Shown piece after piece: positions 8,571-19,738 of a stretch of 64,000 nucleotides of DNA; within the stretch, counting starts at the first letter, position 1, and every line of letters begins with the position of its first letter. The stretch spans positions 1 to 64,000 of the forward strand of contig JBJXHG010000167.1 in the NCBI GenBank assembly GCA_046160865.1. The letters run 5' to 3'. Below the pieces are notes generated by a model. That model worked only from the letters and a program-made list of their open reading frames with translations. It did not search any database and was not told where the DNA came from. Position numbers and translations under genes: made by a program. This stretch comes from JBJXHG01 sp046160865 (GTDB taxonomy: Bacteria > Planctomycetota > UBA1135 > GCA-002686595).

Positions 8571-9128
8571 TCAACCGCCGATGCTGCGGACGAGGCCGAG
8601 GAACTCGTTGCGCGTGCGGAAGTCGTTGCGGAACGATCCGAGCAGGCACGACGTCATGGTCGACGAGTTCTGCTTCTGCACTCCGCGCATCATCATGCAC
8701 AGGTGCCTGGCATCGGCGACCACGCCGACGCCCTTCGGAGCGAGGATCTTCTCGATCGCGTGCGCGATCTGCACCGTCATCCGCTCCTGGACTTGGAGCC
8801 GCCGAGCGAACACGTCCACGATGCGCGGCAGCTTCGAGAGCCCGATGATCTTGCCGTCCGGGATGTAGGCGACGTGCACGCGGCCGTAGAACGGCAGCAG
8901 ATGGTGCTCGCACAGGCTGTAGAACTCGATGTCCTTGACGATGACCATTTCGGAGCAGTCCTCCTCGAAGACGCCGTGCCCGACGACTTCCTCGACGGTC
9001 TGCGTGCTGCCCTTGACGAGCTCCGCGAGCGCCCGTTCGACGCGCTCGGGCGTGCGCAACAGACCTTCGCGCGTCGGATCTTCGCCGAGGTTGACGAGCA
9101 GCTGGCGCACGAGATCGGCGGTGCTCAT
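8571..9128 (-). CDS. folE: GTP cyclohydrolase I
   Basis: This 185-residue enzyme converts GTP to 7,8-dihydroneopterin triphosphate, the first step toward folate, biopterin or queuosine-type products. It carries the zinc ligands Cys73 and His76 in SLCEHHLLPF and Cys144 in RHLCMMMRG, together with the GRVHVAYIPDGKIIGLSKL segment and the QERMTVQIA helix. The length is close to bacterial GCYH-IA proteins. Its ATG at 9128 overlaps the TGA of the upstream PTPS-type gene (ATGA), so the two are cotranscribed and coupled. It converges on the SDR gene, with about 20 bases between the stops. Confidence 0.95.
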   Translation of the reverse strand: MSTADLVRQLLVNLGEDPTREGLLRTPERVERALAELVKGSTQTVEEVVGHGVFEEDCSEMVIVKDIEFYSLCEHHLLPFYGRVHVAYIPDGKIIGLSKLPRIVDVFARRLQVQERMTVQIAHAIEKILAPKGVGVVADARHLCMMMRGVQKQNSSTMTSCLLGSFRNDFRTRNEFLGLVRSIGG

Positions 9129-9559
9129 CGCGTCGCTCCAAAGTAGTCCACGTAGTTGTTCCGGCTCTCGTACAGGCGGACGCGGTGCAGCCGACAACCC
9201 TCGAACGCCCGCAAGCGCTCTTCGATCCGGTGCCAGAACGCGACCGCGACGTTCTCCGCCGTCGGGATGACGCCCGCGAGGAACGGCACGTCGTGATTCA
9301 AGTGCTTGTGATCGACGGCGTCGATGAGATCCTCGCGCAAGATGACCATCAAGCGATTGAGATCCATCACCATGCCGGTGCCGGCCGGCAGCGGACCGCG
9401 AACGGTCACCTCGACCGCGTAGTTGTGCCCGTGCCCGTTCGCGTTGTTGCACACACCGTAGAGGCGCCGGTTCTCGTCGTCGGGGAGCGACGGGTTGTGC
9501 AACCGGTGAGCGGCGGAGAACTCTTCGCGGCGAGTGATCTCGACTTCGGGGGAGGCCAT
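9125..9559 (-). CDS. 6-pyruvoyltetrahydropterin synthase / QueD-family protein
   Basis: This 144-residue protein has the PTPS/QueD fold signatures: zinc histidines His18 (FSAAHRLH), His43 and His45 (NGHGHNY), the catalytic Cys37 (GVCNNANGHGH), the Asp83-His84 pair (VDHKHLN) and Glu131 (LYESRNN). The CNNxNGHGHNY and YExxNN forms are those of animal-type 6-pyruvoyltetrahydropterin synthase rather than the shorter E. coli QueD motif. It acts on dihydroneopterin triphosphate, the FolE product, and lies directly upstream of folE with a four-base overlap. Whether it makes tetrahydrobiopterin precursor or 6-carboxytetrahydropterin for queuosine cannot be settled from sequence alone, so no symbol is assigned. 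Confidence 0.88.
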   Translation of the reverse strand: MASPEVEITRREEFSAAHRLHNPSLPDDENRRLYGVCNNANGHGHNYAVEVTVRGPLPAGTGMVMDLNRLMVILREDLIDAVDHKHLNHDVPFLAGVIPTAENVAVAFWHRIEERLRAFEGCRLHRVRLYESRNNYVDYFGATR

Positions 9560-9720
9560 GCGGAGTGCTCGCGGATCGTTCACCTGCGCGCGGGGGAAAG
9601 AGGGATCATAGGCCACGCGCGCGGGCTTGACCACGCTCGAAAGTGCCTGCACGGTTGCTTCGGTTTGTCGGGAAACTTTGGCTCGGCGGTCTAGAGGTTT
9701 GGCGCACGGAGGACCACCAC
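9560..9720. promoter_or_regulatory. Divergent control region between the PTPS-folE pair and the DUF2203-like gene
   Basis: These 161 bases separate two divergently read starts and must hold both promoters. The only clear element is the GGAGGA ribosome-binding site at 9708-9713 for the rightward gene. I found no confident -35/-10 pair. Confidence 0.35.
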
Positions 9721-10080
9721 ATGAACCAAAGAACGTACGACCGCACGCACGCATCCCAGCTCGTCCCGATGCTTCGTTCGATCATGACGGAGATCCTCGA
9801 GCGCACCGGAGAGATCGAGACGCTCGAAGCGCGATTGGAGACGCGCCTCCAAGACCGCGCGACGGCGAGCCGAGATCACGACGCGACGCAGCTTCGCGCG
9901 CAGATCGCCGAGCACCGGCGACAGATGCGGCTCTCCACGCGCGAGCTCGCGCGCTTCGGCTGCGCGATCGACCAGGATCACCCCGCGCGCGTGCTCATCC
10001 CCGGCGAGACAGGCGAGCTGATGCGAGGCTATCGCTGGAGCCCGCTCGACGAGGAACTCACGCCGGCGGGCGCGCAGTAA
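9721..10080 (+). CDS. DUF2203-like small protein
   Basis: This 119-residue protein starts RTYDRTHASQLVPMLRSIM, which matches the layout of DUF2203 proteins (an opening aromatic motif followed by a helix with LLPEL-like spacing). It continues with a long charged helix (about residues 22-80) and a C-terminal block around RELARFGCAIDQDHPARVLIPG and YRWSPLDEEL, comparable to the family's closing beta segment and tryptophan. The function of the family is unknown. ATG at 9721 is supported by GGAGGA seven bases upstream. It converges on the EF-hand gene. Confidence 0.6.
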   Translation: MNQRTYDRTHASQLVPMLRSIMTEILERTGEIETLEARLETRLQDRATASRDHDATQLRAQIAEHRRQMRLSTRELARFGCAIDQDHPARVLIPGETGELMRGYRWSPLDEELTPAGAQ

Positions 10081-10102
10081 CCGCGAACCTCTGAGCGGGC
10101 TG

Positions 10103-10783
10103 CTAGAGCCACCCGTTGCGAACGAGCGCTCGGCGCAGTCCCTCGACGGCGCCGCGCGCTTCATGCGGAGCGCGCACTCCGTGCGCCACTCGCGTGAGCT
10201 CGCGCTGGACTTCGGCCCACGCCGCGCGCTCGCGCGCTTTCGCCTCGTCCGCCGCATTGCGCACCCGCAGATCCGCTTGCACCGCGAAGCGAGAGCGTGC
10301 GCGTCCGACGCACGCAGGCGTCATCGTTCCACGCGCGGCGTGCGCTCGTAGCTCCCCGAGCGCGGTGGACGCGAGTGTGGCTCTCGCAGGCGCGAGCCGA
10401 GCAGCGGCAGGGCCGTCGTCGCCGGCGACGCGACGACCTTCGAGGATGCGCCGCGCATTGCGCAGAGCTCGGATCCGCATGATCTCGGCCTCGAGGTCCG
10501 CCGCGATCGGGATGCTCGCGTTGCGGCAGCGCTGCGCGTAATGCAGCACGAACTCGCACCGCGACCACGACTCGTCACCGTCGGAATCGTGCTGCGCGAA
10601 CAGGCGCGCGTCGACGCCACTGGCCAAGGCTTCAGCGGGTGAAATGCGGCCGCTGCGATCGGCATCCAAGCTTGTCCAGGCCGCGGAAGCGCGCGCGCAG
10701 TTTCCGAGCATGGCCTCTTCGGCAACTGCCGGCACGCCGAGCGCACGGATGCCGACGCTCAGAAAAATCGCCACTCGCCACAT
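10103..10783 (-). CDS. Secreted EF-hand protein
   Basis: This 226-residue protein has an N-terminal signal sequence (MWRVAIFLSVGIRALGVPAVAEE) and two EF-hand-type calcium loops. The first, DADRSGRISPAE (residues 40-51), has the canonical D-x-D-x-S-G-x-I-x-x-x-E pattern; the second begins HDSDGDESWSRCE (from 65) and is slightly less regular. The rest is an arginine/alanine-rich helical region with no recognised domain. It is probably periplasmic and calcium-binding. ATG at 10783 is chosen over an upstream Met because it begins the signal peptide. It is divergent from tsaD. Confidence 0.65.
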   Translation of the reverse strand: MWRVAIFLSVGIRALGVPAVAEEAMLGNCARASAAWTSLDADRSGRISPAEALASGVDARLFAQHDSDGDESWSRCEFVLHYAQRCRNASIPIAADLEAEIMRIRALRNARRILEGRRVAGDDGPAAARLAPARATLASTALGELRAHAARGTMTPACVGRARSRFAVQADLRVRNAADEAKARERAAWAEVQRELTRVAHGVRAPHEARGAVEGLRRALVRNGWL

Positions 10784-10939
10784 CGCGCCGCGGGCCGGCG
10801 AGAAGCGTGCCCGCAGCGATCGATCGGATTGTTCGGGGATAAGAAGCTCCACTTCGGGGGGTTAGGATGTGCCGCTCGCGAGCGACGTCCGGGTGCTCCG
10901 TCCACTGTCGGAGACACGGGCCGGGCGACGCCGCTCCTC

Positions 10940-11953
10940 GTGAACGAACTCATCCTCGGCATCGAGTCCTCGTGCGATGAAACGGCGGCCGCCGTCGTCC
11001 GCGGCGGTCGCGAAATCCTTTCGTCGGAAGTGCACAGCCAGGCCGCGTTGCACGCTGCGTACGGCGGCGTCGTTCCAGAGATCGCGGGCCGCTCGCACCT
11101 CGCGCGCATCCTGCCGGTCGTCGACCGCGCGCTCGATCTGGCGCAGATCGACCTCTCCGATCTCACGGCGATCGCGGTAACCACTCGACCGGGGCTGATC
11201 GGCTCGCTGCTCGTCGGCGTCTCGGCCGCGAAAGCGCTCGCGTTCACACGATCACTGCCACTCGTCGGCGTGCACCACATCGAGGCGCACGTCTACGCCG
11301 CGACGATGGAGCACCCTGAGGTCGCCTTCCCGTGCCTCGCGCTCGTCGTGTCCGGCGGCCACACGGCCCTGTATCGCGCGGAGGACCCGCTCACGATGCG
11401 TCCGCTCGGAGGCACGCTCGACGACGCCGCCGGCGAGGCGTTCGACAAAGTCGCGCACTTGCTCGGTCTCGGCTACCCCGGCGGTCCGGCGGTGTCGAAG
11501 CTCGCCGAGGGCGGCAACGACCGCGCGCTCGAACTCCCCCGCTACCGTTCCAAGAGCGGCGCACCGGCATTCTCGTTCAGCGGCGTCAAGACCGCCGTGC
11601 TCTACCACGTGCGCGGCCAGGACGCGGCGTGCACGCGTCCCGGCATCGAGGTGGAAGACCGCGCCGACGTCGCCGCTTCGTTCGAGCGCGCCGTCGTCGA
11701 CGTGCTCGTCGAGGAGAGCTTGCGAGCCGCGCGCACGGAGCGACTCGACACGGTGCTCGTCGCAGGCGGTGTGGCGTGCAATCGCGTGCTCCGTCGAGAG
11801 ATGAGGGCGCGCGCCGAGCAGGCCGGAGTCCGCGCGTTGTTCCCCTCGCCGGCGTATTGCACGGATAACGCGGCGATGATCGCGGGTCTCGGCTGGCACC
11901 TGTGGAAGGCCGGCCGGCTCGCGGCGCTCGACCTCGACGCGTCGCCCCGCTGA
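10940..11953 (+). CDS. tsaD: tRNA N6-adenosine threonylcarbamoyltransferase
   Basis: This 337-residue protein transfers the threonylcarbamoyl group onto A37 of ANN-decoding tRNAs (with TsaB/E/C elsewhere). It has the Kae1/Qri7 signature: LGIESSCDETAAAV at the N-terminus, the metal-binding HHIEAH (residues 112-117), SGGHT, GEAFDKVAHLLGLGYPGGP, SFSGVKTAV, VAGGVACNRVLR and the CTDNAAMIA block near the C-terminus. The GTG at 10940 is chosen because homologues begin just before LGIESSCD; the longer open frame upstream is arginine-rich and lacks conservation. A terminator-like hairpin follows the stop. Confidence 0.96.
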   Translation: MNELILGIESSCDETAAAVVRGGREILSSEVHSQAALHAAYGGVVPEIAGRSHLARILPVVDRALDLAQIDLSDLTAIAVTTRPGLIGSLLVGVSAAKALAFTRSLPLVGVHHIEAHVYAATMEHPEVAFPCLALVVSGGHTALYRAEDPLTMRPLGGTLDDAAGEAFDKVAHLLGLGYPGGPAVSKLAEGGNDRALELPRYRSKSGAPAFSFSGVKTAVLYHVRGQDAACTRPGIEVEDRADVAASFERAVVDVLVEESLRAARTERLDTVLVAGGVACNRVLRREMRARAEQAGVRALFPSPAYCTDNAAMIAGLGWHLWKAGRLAALDLDASPR

Positions 11954-11958
11954 GCCGG

Positions 11959-11996
11959 GCACGGCGCGCCGCTCTCCGCAGCGCGCGTGCAGTTTT
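11959..11996 (+). terminator. Probable terminator after tsaD
   Basis: GCACGGCGCGC (11959-11969) pairs with GCGCGCGTGC (11981-11990) with a single bulge, followed by AGTTTT. It begins six bases after the tsaD stop and fits an intrinsic terminator. Confidence 0.6.
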
Positions 11997-12047
11997 CGCG
12001 CTGCTCGCGGCCCGGGGAACGGCGTCCTTTCGTACACTCGCCGCCCC

Positions 12048-12829
<782 letters not shown>

Positions 12830-12833
<4 letters not shown>

Positions 12834-13957
12834 GCGAGCAACGCAAGGCATGGATCGCGCTGGAGAACGGCCTCGTCCTCGAAGGTCGCTCCGCGGGCGC
12901 CGCGGGCGAAGCGGGCGGCGACCTCGTGTTCAACACCGCGATGACGGGCTACCACGAGATCCTCACCGATCCGTCGTACGCCGGTCAGGTCGTCATCATG
13001 ACGTACCCGCTGATCGGCAATTACGGCGTCGCCGAAGAGGACGCCGAGAGCGGGCGCGGCTGGGCCGAAGCGTTCGTGCTGCGCGAGATGTCGTCGCTCG
13101 CGAGCAACCACCGCTCGTCGATGCCGCTCCCCGAGTGGCTCGTGAAGCAGAAGATCGTCGCGATCGAAGGCGTCGACACGCGCATGCTGACGCGCCTCGT
13201 ACGGACCGGCGGCTCGCAGCGTTGCATCGTCTCGACAACCGACAGCGACGCGAAGTCGCTCGTCGCGAAAGCGCGCGCGGCGCCGCAGACCGACGGACGC
13301 GATCTGACCGGCGGCGTGACGTGCAAGGAACCGTACACGTGGAGCGCGGAATACGACGCTTCGTACCCGCAGTGGATACCGCCGTCGCCGCACAAGAAGC
13401 GCGTGCGCTGCGTGGCGTACGACTTCGGTGCGAAGCGCAACATCCTGCGCAGCCTCGTGCACTGCGGCTTCGACGTGACCGTCGTGCCGGCGAACACGAC
13501 CGCGGCGGACGTGATCGGGCTGGACGCGGAAGCGGTCTTTCTGTCGAACGGCCCCGGCGATCCGGCGGCAGTGACACCCGCGATCCACGCGCTCTCGGAC
13601 CTCATGGGCAAGAAGCCGATCTTCGGCATCTGTCTCGGGCACCAGATCCTCTCGATCGTGCTCGGCGCGAAGACGCACAAGATGCTCTACGGGCACCACG
13701 GCGCGAATCATCCCGTGCGCGACATCACGACCGGCCGCGTGGAGATCACGTCGCAGAACCACTCGTTCGCCGTAGACCCCGCATCGCTGCCGAAGGACGT
13801 CGAGCTCACGCACATCAACCTGAACGACAACACGGTCGAGGGCGTGCGCCACAAGAAGCTGCCCGTGTTCAGCGTGCAGTATCACCCCGAAGCCGCGCCG
13901 GGCCCGCTCGACTCGTCGCACCTCTTCTGCCGGTTCCGCGAGCTGATCCGCACGTAG
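12830..13957 (+). CDS. carA: Carbamoyl-phosphate synthase small subunit
   Basis: This 375-residue glutamine amidotransferase subunit supplies ammonia to CarB for carbamoyl phosphate, feeding pyrimidine and arginine synthesis. The N-terminal CPSase_sm domain (FNTAMTGYHEILTDPSYAGQ, TYPLIGNYG) is followed by a class I GATase domain with the nucleophile Cys268 (GICLGHQ) and the His352/Glu354 pair (QYHPEAAPGP). The ATG at 12830 overlaps the larB stop by four bases. carB is not in the window. The length matches family norms. A partial hairpin-element sequence follows the stop codon. Confidence 0.97.
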
Positions 13958-13966
13958 ACACCGCGC

Positions 13967-14010
13967 GCAGCCGCCCGAAGTCCGGCGAGGTTTCGGGACG
14001 TGCTCTAAGC
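13967..14010 (+). repeat. Half copy of the hairpin element found at 57811-57973
   Basis: GCAGCCGCCCGAAGTCCGGC and the bases that follow to 14010 match 57934-57976 with only a few differences, corresponding to the right half of the hairpin element there. No left arm is visible here. The fragment lies between carA and the hydrolase gene, ending 28 bases before the hydrolase start and just upstream of its ribosome-binding site. Confidence 0.7.
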
Positions 14011-14038
14011 TGGCTCCATCCCGAAAGGAGTTCTGCCC

Positions 14039-15040
14039 ATGCGCCTCGCTCACCTCTTCGCGCTCGTCCTACTTCTCGCGTCCTTCGCGCACGCGAACGA
14101 GACGTTGGTCGAGCCCAACGTGACGCACTCCACCGTGCGCGTGTCGTGGTCACACGGCGCACATGCATCGCTCGACGAAGGGCTCGCGTATGCGACGCGC
14201 GTCGGCGCCGGAATCGCGAGCGCGCGGACGGCGAACGCAGGCCAGAGCGACGTCACGCTGCTCGTGAGCGCGCTGCATGTCCAACCTGCCGGTGCGACGT
14301 TCACCGGCGTCTTCCGCGTGCGCCGGCCGCCGCCGTTCACGTTCTCGATCAACGGCAATCAGTTCACGTACACCGACGCCGCGCGCACGGTCACCGGCAT
14401 CTTCGTGAAGCCCGCCGGCAACGGCCCGTTCCCCGCCGCGATCATCAGCCACGGTCAAGGCGGATCGGCGGTCGGCTACTCGCTCGCCAAGGCGCAGGAG
14501 TTCTTGGCGTGGGGCATGGTGTCGATCGCGCCGAACTACACGCACGTGCAAGGCGGCGACAGCACACCCGCTGGATCCGGCATGAACGCCGAGAACGTCG
14601 CGCGCGGCAGCGCGTGCCGCAACATCCTCGCGTCGCTCGCCTACGTCGACCAAGAACGCGTCGCGCTGTGGGGACACAGCAAGGGCGCGTTCGTGACGAT
14701 CGGCCTCGCGTCGGCGCTGCCGAGTCGCATCCGCGCGGCCGGGATGTCGGCCGGCGGCGTCATCGACGACGCGGCCGGCGTCGACCAAGCCACTCCGACC
14801 GAAGGCGAGGCCAGCGGCACGCGCGCGCCGTTCCTCATGTTCCACGGCGAGGGCGACTCCACCGTTCCCGCGGCACGCTCGGCGCAATTCCAAGCGCTAC
14901 TCGACACGCTGCGCGTGCCGAACCAGCACATCGTCTACGCGACGGCGCAGCACAACCTGCACCAGGTGCCGAGCTTCAACGCCGACATGCTCGCGAACTT
15001 CCACGCGTGGCTGACGACGCACGGCGTCCTGCTGCCCTGA
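14039..15040 (+). CDS. Secreted alpha/beta hydrolase, dienelactone-hydrolase-like
   Basis: This 333-residue protein has a signal peptide (MRLAHLFALVLLLASFAHA) and an alpha/beta-hydrolase fold. The likely nucleophile lies in GHSKG (LWGHSKGAF); the acid and histidine candidates are in FHGEGDSTVP and TAQHNLHQVP. The PAAIISHGQGG segment fits the oxyanion region. An N-terminal beta-rich extension (residues ~20-110) precedes the hydrolase domain. The substrate is unknown. ATG at 14039 is supported by AAGGAG at 14025-14030, eight bases upstream. It stands alone behind a hairpin-element fragment that may affect its expression. Confidence 0.8.
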   Translation: MRLAHLFALVLLLASFAHANETLVEPNVTHSTVRVSWSHGAHASLDEGLAYATRVGAGIASARTANAGQSDVTLLVSALHVQPAGATFTGVFRVRRPPPFTFSINGNQFTYTDAARTVTGIFVKPAGNGPFPAAIISHGQGGSAVGYSLAKAQEFLAWGMVSIAPNYTHVQGGDSTPAGSGMNAENVARGSACRNILASLAYVDQERVALWGHSKGAFVTIGLASALPSRIRAAGMSAGGVIDDAAGVDQATPTEGEASGTRAPFLMFHGEGDSTVPAARSAQFQALLDTLRVPNQHIVYATAQHNLHQVPSFNADMLANFHAWLTTHGVLLP

Positions 15041-15111
15041 CCGGCGTACGACGAAGTTCGTCAGCTCGCGCGTGGATCCGCGACGCCGTCGTGACGTAGG
15101 ATCGCGCGCCG

Positions 15112-16587
15112 ATGAACGACTCCAAGCTGCGCTGCCGCAAACGGCTCGAGCAAATCGGCCGGCGCGCGATGATCGAGCGCGGACTGCTGCCGGATTTTTC
15201 GGCCGCTGCGCTCGCGGAAACGAACGCGATCCGAGGCGCCCCGATCGAGCCGAATTCGTCCGTCCGCGATCTGCGCGAACGTCCGTGGTGCTCGATCGAC
15301 AACGACGATTCGCGCGACCTCGATCAGCTCTCCGTCGCCGAGCCGTCGGCGAACGGCGTGGTGAAGATCCTCGTCGCGATCGCGGACGTCGACGCGCTCG
15401 TCGCGCGGGGCTCGGCGATCGACGATCACGCGCGCACGAACACGACGTCGGTCTACACGGCGGCTGCGATCTTTCCGATGCTGCCGGAAAAGCTCTCGAC
15501 GGACCTCACGTCGTTGCGCGAAGGAGAGGATCGCCTCGCGATCGTGATCGAGCTCACCGTCGACGCGAGCGGCGTCGTGACCGAGTCGAGCCTACAGCGC
15601 GCGCTCGTCCGCAATCACGCGAAGCTCGCGTACAACGCGGTCGCCGCGTGGCTCGACGGCCAAGCGCAGGCGCCCGCGCGGATCTCGGCCGTGCCCGGAC
15701 TCGACGACCAACTGCGGATCCAGGATCGCGTCGCTCGAGCGTTGCGCGGTCTGCGGCAGCGCGCGGGCGCGTTGAGCCTCGAAACGCTCCAGCCGCGCGC
15801 CGTGTTCAACGGCGAGATGCTCGCGGACGTGCGGCCCGAATCACGGAATCGCGCGAAGGAGCTGATCGAGGACTTCATGATCGCGGCGAACGGCGCGACA
15901 GCCGCGTTCCTCGAGCGCAAGCGCTTCCCGTCGCTGCGGCGCGTGCTGCGCACGCCGGAGCGTTGGGGACGCATCGTGCAGCTCGCGGCGGATCTCGGCG
16001 AGAAGCTTCCGCTGCAGCCCGACGCACGCGCGCTCGGCGAATTCCTCGTGCGCCGCAGTCAGAAAGATCCGCTGCGCTTCCCCGACGTGTCGTTGTCGGT
16101 CGTCAAGCTGCTCGGCTCGGGCGAGTACGCGCTCGAATTGCCCGGCCAGGAGATCGAGGGACACTTCGGGCTCGCGGCGCGCGACTACACGCACTCGACG
16201 GCGCCGAACCGGCGCTTCCCGGACCTCATCACGCAACGACTCGTGAAGGCGGCGCTCGCCGGGAAGCCGGCGCCGTACTCGAACGGCGAGCTCGATGCGC
16301 TCGCGCGTCACTGCACGGAGCAAGAGGACGACGCGGAGAAAGTGGAGCGGCAAGTCGTGAAGTCCGCCGCGGCGCTCTTGCTCGAGACGCGCATCGGCGA
16401 GCGCTTCGACGCGATCGTGACCGGCGCGTCGGAGAAGGGCACGTGGGTGCGCATCCTCGGTCCGTCCGTCGAAGGCAAGGTCGTGCGCGGCTTCGAGGGG
16501 ATGGAAGTGGCGGATCGCGTGCGCGTCGAGCTCGTGCGCACGGATGTCGAGCGCGGGTTCATTGACTTTGTGCGTGCCCGCGCGTAG
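15112..16587 (+). CDS. RNB-domain ribonuclease, short form
   Basis: This 491-residue protein belongs to the RNase II/R family, which degrades RNA 3' to 5'. The catalytic acidic cluster is SIDNDDSRDLDQLS, with Asp63, Asp69 and Asp71 in the expected spacing; the last position, usually Asp, is Gln72. The second signature is present as ARDYTHSTAPNRRFPDLITQR. There is no room for the two N-terminal cold-shock domains of RNase R, and a short S1-like segment ends the protein (IVTGASEKGTWVRILGPSVEGKVV). ATG at 15112 begins just upstream of the first conserved helix. It is followed by a strong terminator hairpin. Confidence 0.88.
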   Translation: MNDSKLRCRKRLEQIGRRAMIERGLLPDFSAAALAETNAIRGAPIEPNSSVRDLRERPWCSIDNDDSRDLDQLSVAEPSANGVVKILVAIADVDALVARGSAIDDHARTNTTSVYTAAAIFPMLPEKLSTDLTSLREGEDRLAIVIELTVDASGVVTESSLQRALVRNHAKLAYNAVAAWLDGQAQAPARISAVPGLDDQLRIQDRVARALRGLRQRAGALSLETLQPRAVFNGEMLADVRPESRNRAKELIEDFMIAANGATAAFLERKRFPSLRRVLRTPERWGRIVQLAADLGEKLPLQPDARALGEFLVRRSQKDPLRFPDVSLSVVKLLGSGEYALELPGQEIEGHFGLAARDYTHSTAPNRRFPDLITQRLVKAALAGKPAPYSNGELDALARHCTEQEDDAEKVERQVVKSAAALLLETRIGERFDAIVTGASEKGTWVRILGPSVEGKVVRGFEGMEVADRVRVELVRTDVERGFIDFVRARA

Positions 16588-16610
16588 CGCGCATCGCGCG
16601 CGGAGCGCAT

Positions 16611-16642
16611 GCGTGTGGCGCGTCCTCGCGCCACACGCTTTA
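16611..16642 (+). terminator. Strong intrinsic terminator after the RNB gene
   Basis: GCGTGTGGCGCG (16611-16622) and CGCGCCACACGC (16627-16638) form a perfect 12-bp stem with a four-base loop, followed by TTTAAA. It lies 23 bases after the stop codon. The stem could also terminate leftward reading from the convergent priA side. Confidence 0.8.
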
Positions 16643-16644
16643 AA

Positions 16645-16848
16645 CGGCGGGGACCCTTGTCGGCTGCTTACGCTGACTGTGTCGTGCGGTTTGCCTTTGG
16701 CTCTCAGTCGCCTTGGCGTGAATGCGACGGCGAGTCCAGCCGACTCATTGTCGACGCGAACGTCGTCGCAACCGCGCAACGGGAACCCGACACCACTCGC
16801 GACATGCAAGGCACAGCGAGCGTAGGCAACCGACACGGGTCCCCGCCG
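16645..16848. repeat. Long inverted-repeat (hairpin) element between convergent genes
   Basis: The left arm (16645-16687) and right arm (16806-16848) are inverted copies that match at 36 of 43 positions by hand alignment, including a perfect 12-base terminus CGGCGGGGACCC. Weaker pairing continues inward around TGCGACG (16723-16729). No protein-like frame is contained. It lies between the RNB and priA genes, which converge. It could be a miniature inverted-repeat element or a structured RNA; no transposase is nearby. Confidence 0.7.
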
Positions 16849-16913
16849 CCGATTCATGCGCGCCGCGTGAGGACACGCTGCGCGCGGCAGACCGCGCTAC
16901 GCGCTAGGGCGCG

Positions 16914-19307
<2,394 letters not shown>

Positions 19308-19317
19308 GGCGCGTTCC

Positions 19318-19602
19318 TCACGCGCACGAGCACGGCGTGCCGTGACAACGCGGGCAACCGGCTCCGTACTTTTTGTGCGCGGCGGCTTCGAGATCGATGC
19401 CCGCGATCGATGCGAGCGTCGACAGCCACGCGAGCACGTCGGCGAACTCGCCTTCGAGCTCCTCGCGCTCGTTGCGTCGCAACGCGCGCGTCAGCTCACC
19501 CACTTCCTCGCAGAACCACATGTGCGTGCCGGCGAGACCGCGCGCGCTGTCGCGCTCGTAGTAGATGTCCTCGATCCGCTTCTGGAATTCGGCGATGCGC
19601 AT
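19318..19602 (-). CDS. MazG-like nucleotide pyrophosphohydrolase
   Basis: This 94-residue protein has the MazG/all-alpha NTP pyrophosphohydrolase metal motif: Glu32, Glu33 and Glu36 in CEEVGELTRAL and Glu52/Asp55 in GEFADVLAWL. Such enzymes hydrolyse NTPs or dNTPs to monophosphates, often to clear aberrant nucleotides. A Cys-rich tail (CPRCHGTPCSC) may bind a metal. It lies immediately before priA on the same strand, so a role in nucleotide quality control near replication is a reasonable inference. Confidence 0.85.
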   Translation of the reverse strand: MRIAEFQKRIEDIYYERDSARGLAGTHMWFCEEVGELTRALRRNEREELEGEFADVLAWLSTLASIAGIDLEAAAHKKYGAGCPRCHGTPCSCA

Positions 19603-19738
19603 CGTGGGTCCTCGTCCGGCCGTGCGGGGCGTGCAAAGCTACAGCCCGTGGTCGCGGCGCGCGAGCGAGCGGGCGCCGCGCGACGCCTGCCCGCTGCTGC
19701 GCAACGACTTGGCGCGTCGCGGCGAATCGCCCGGCGTC

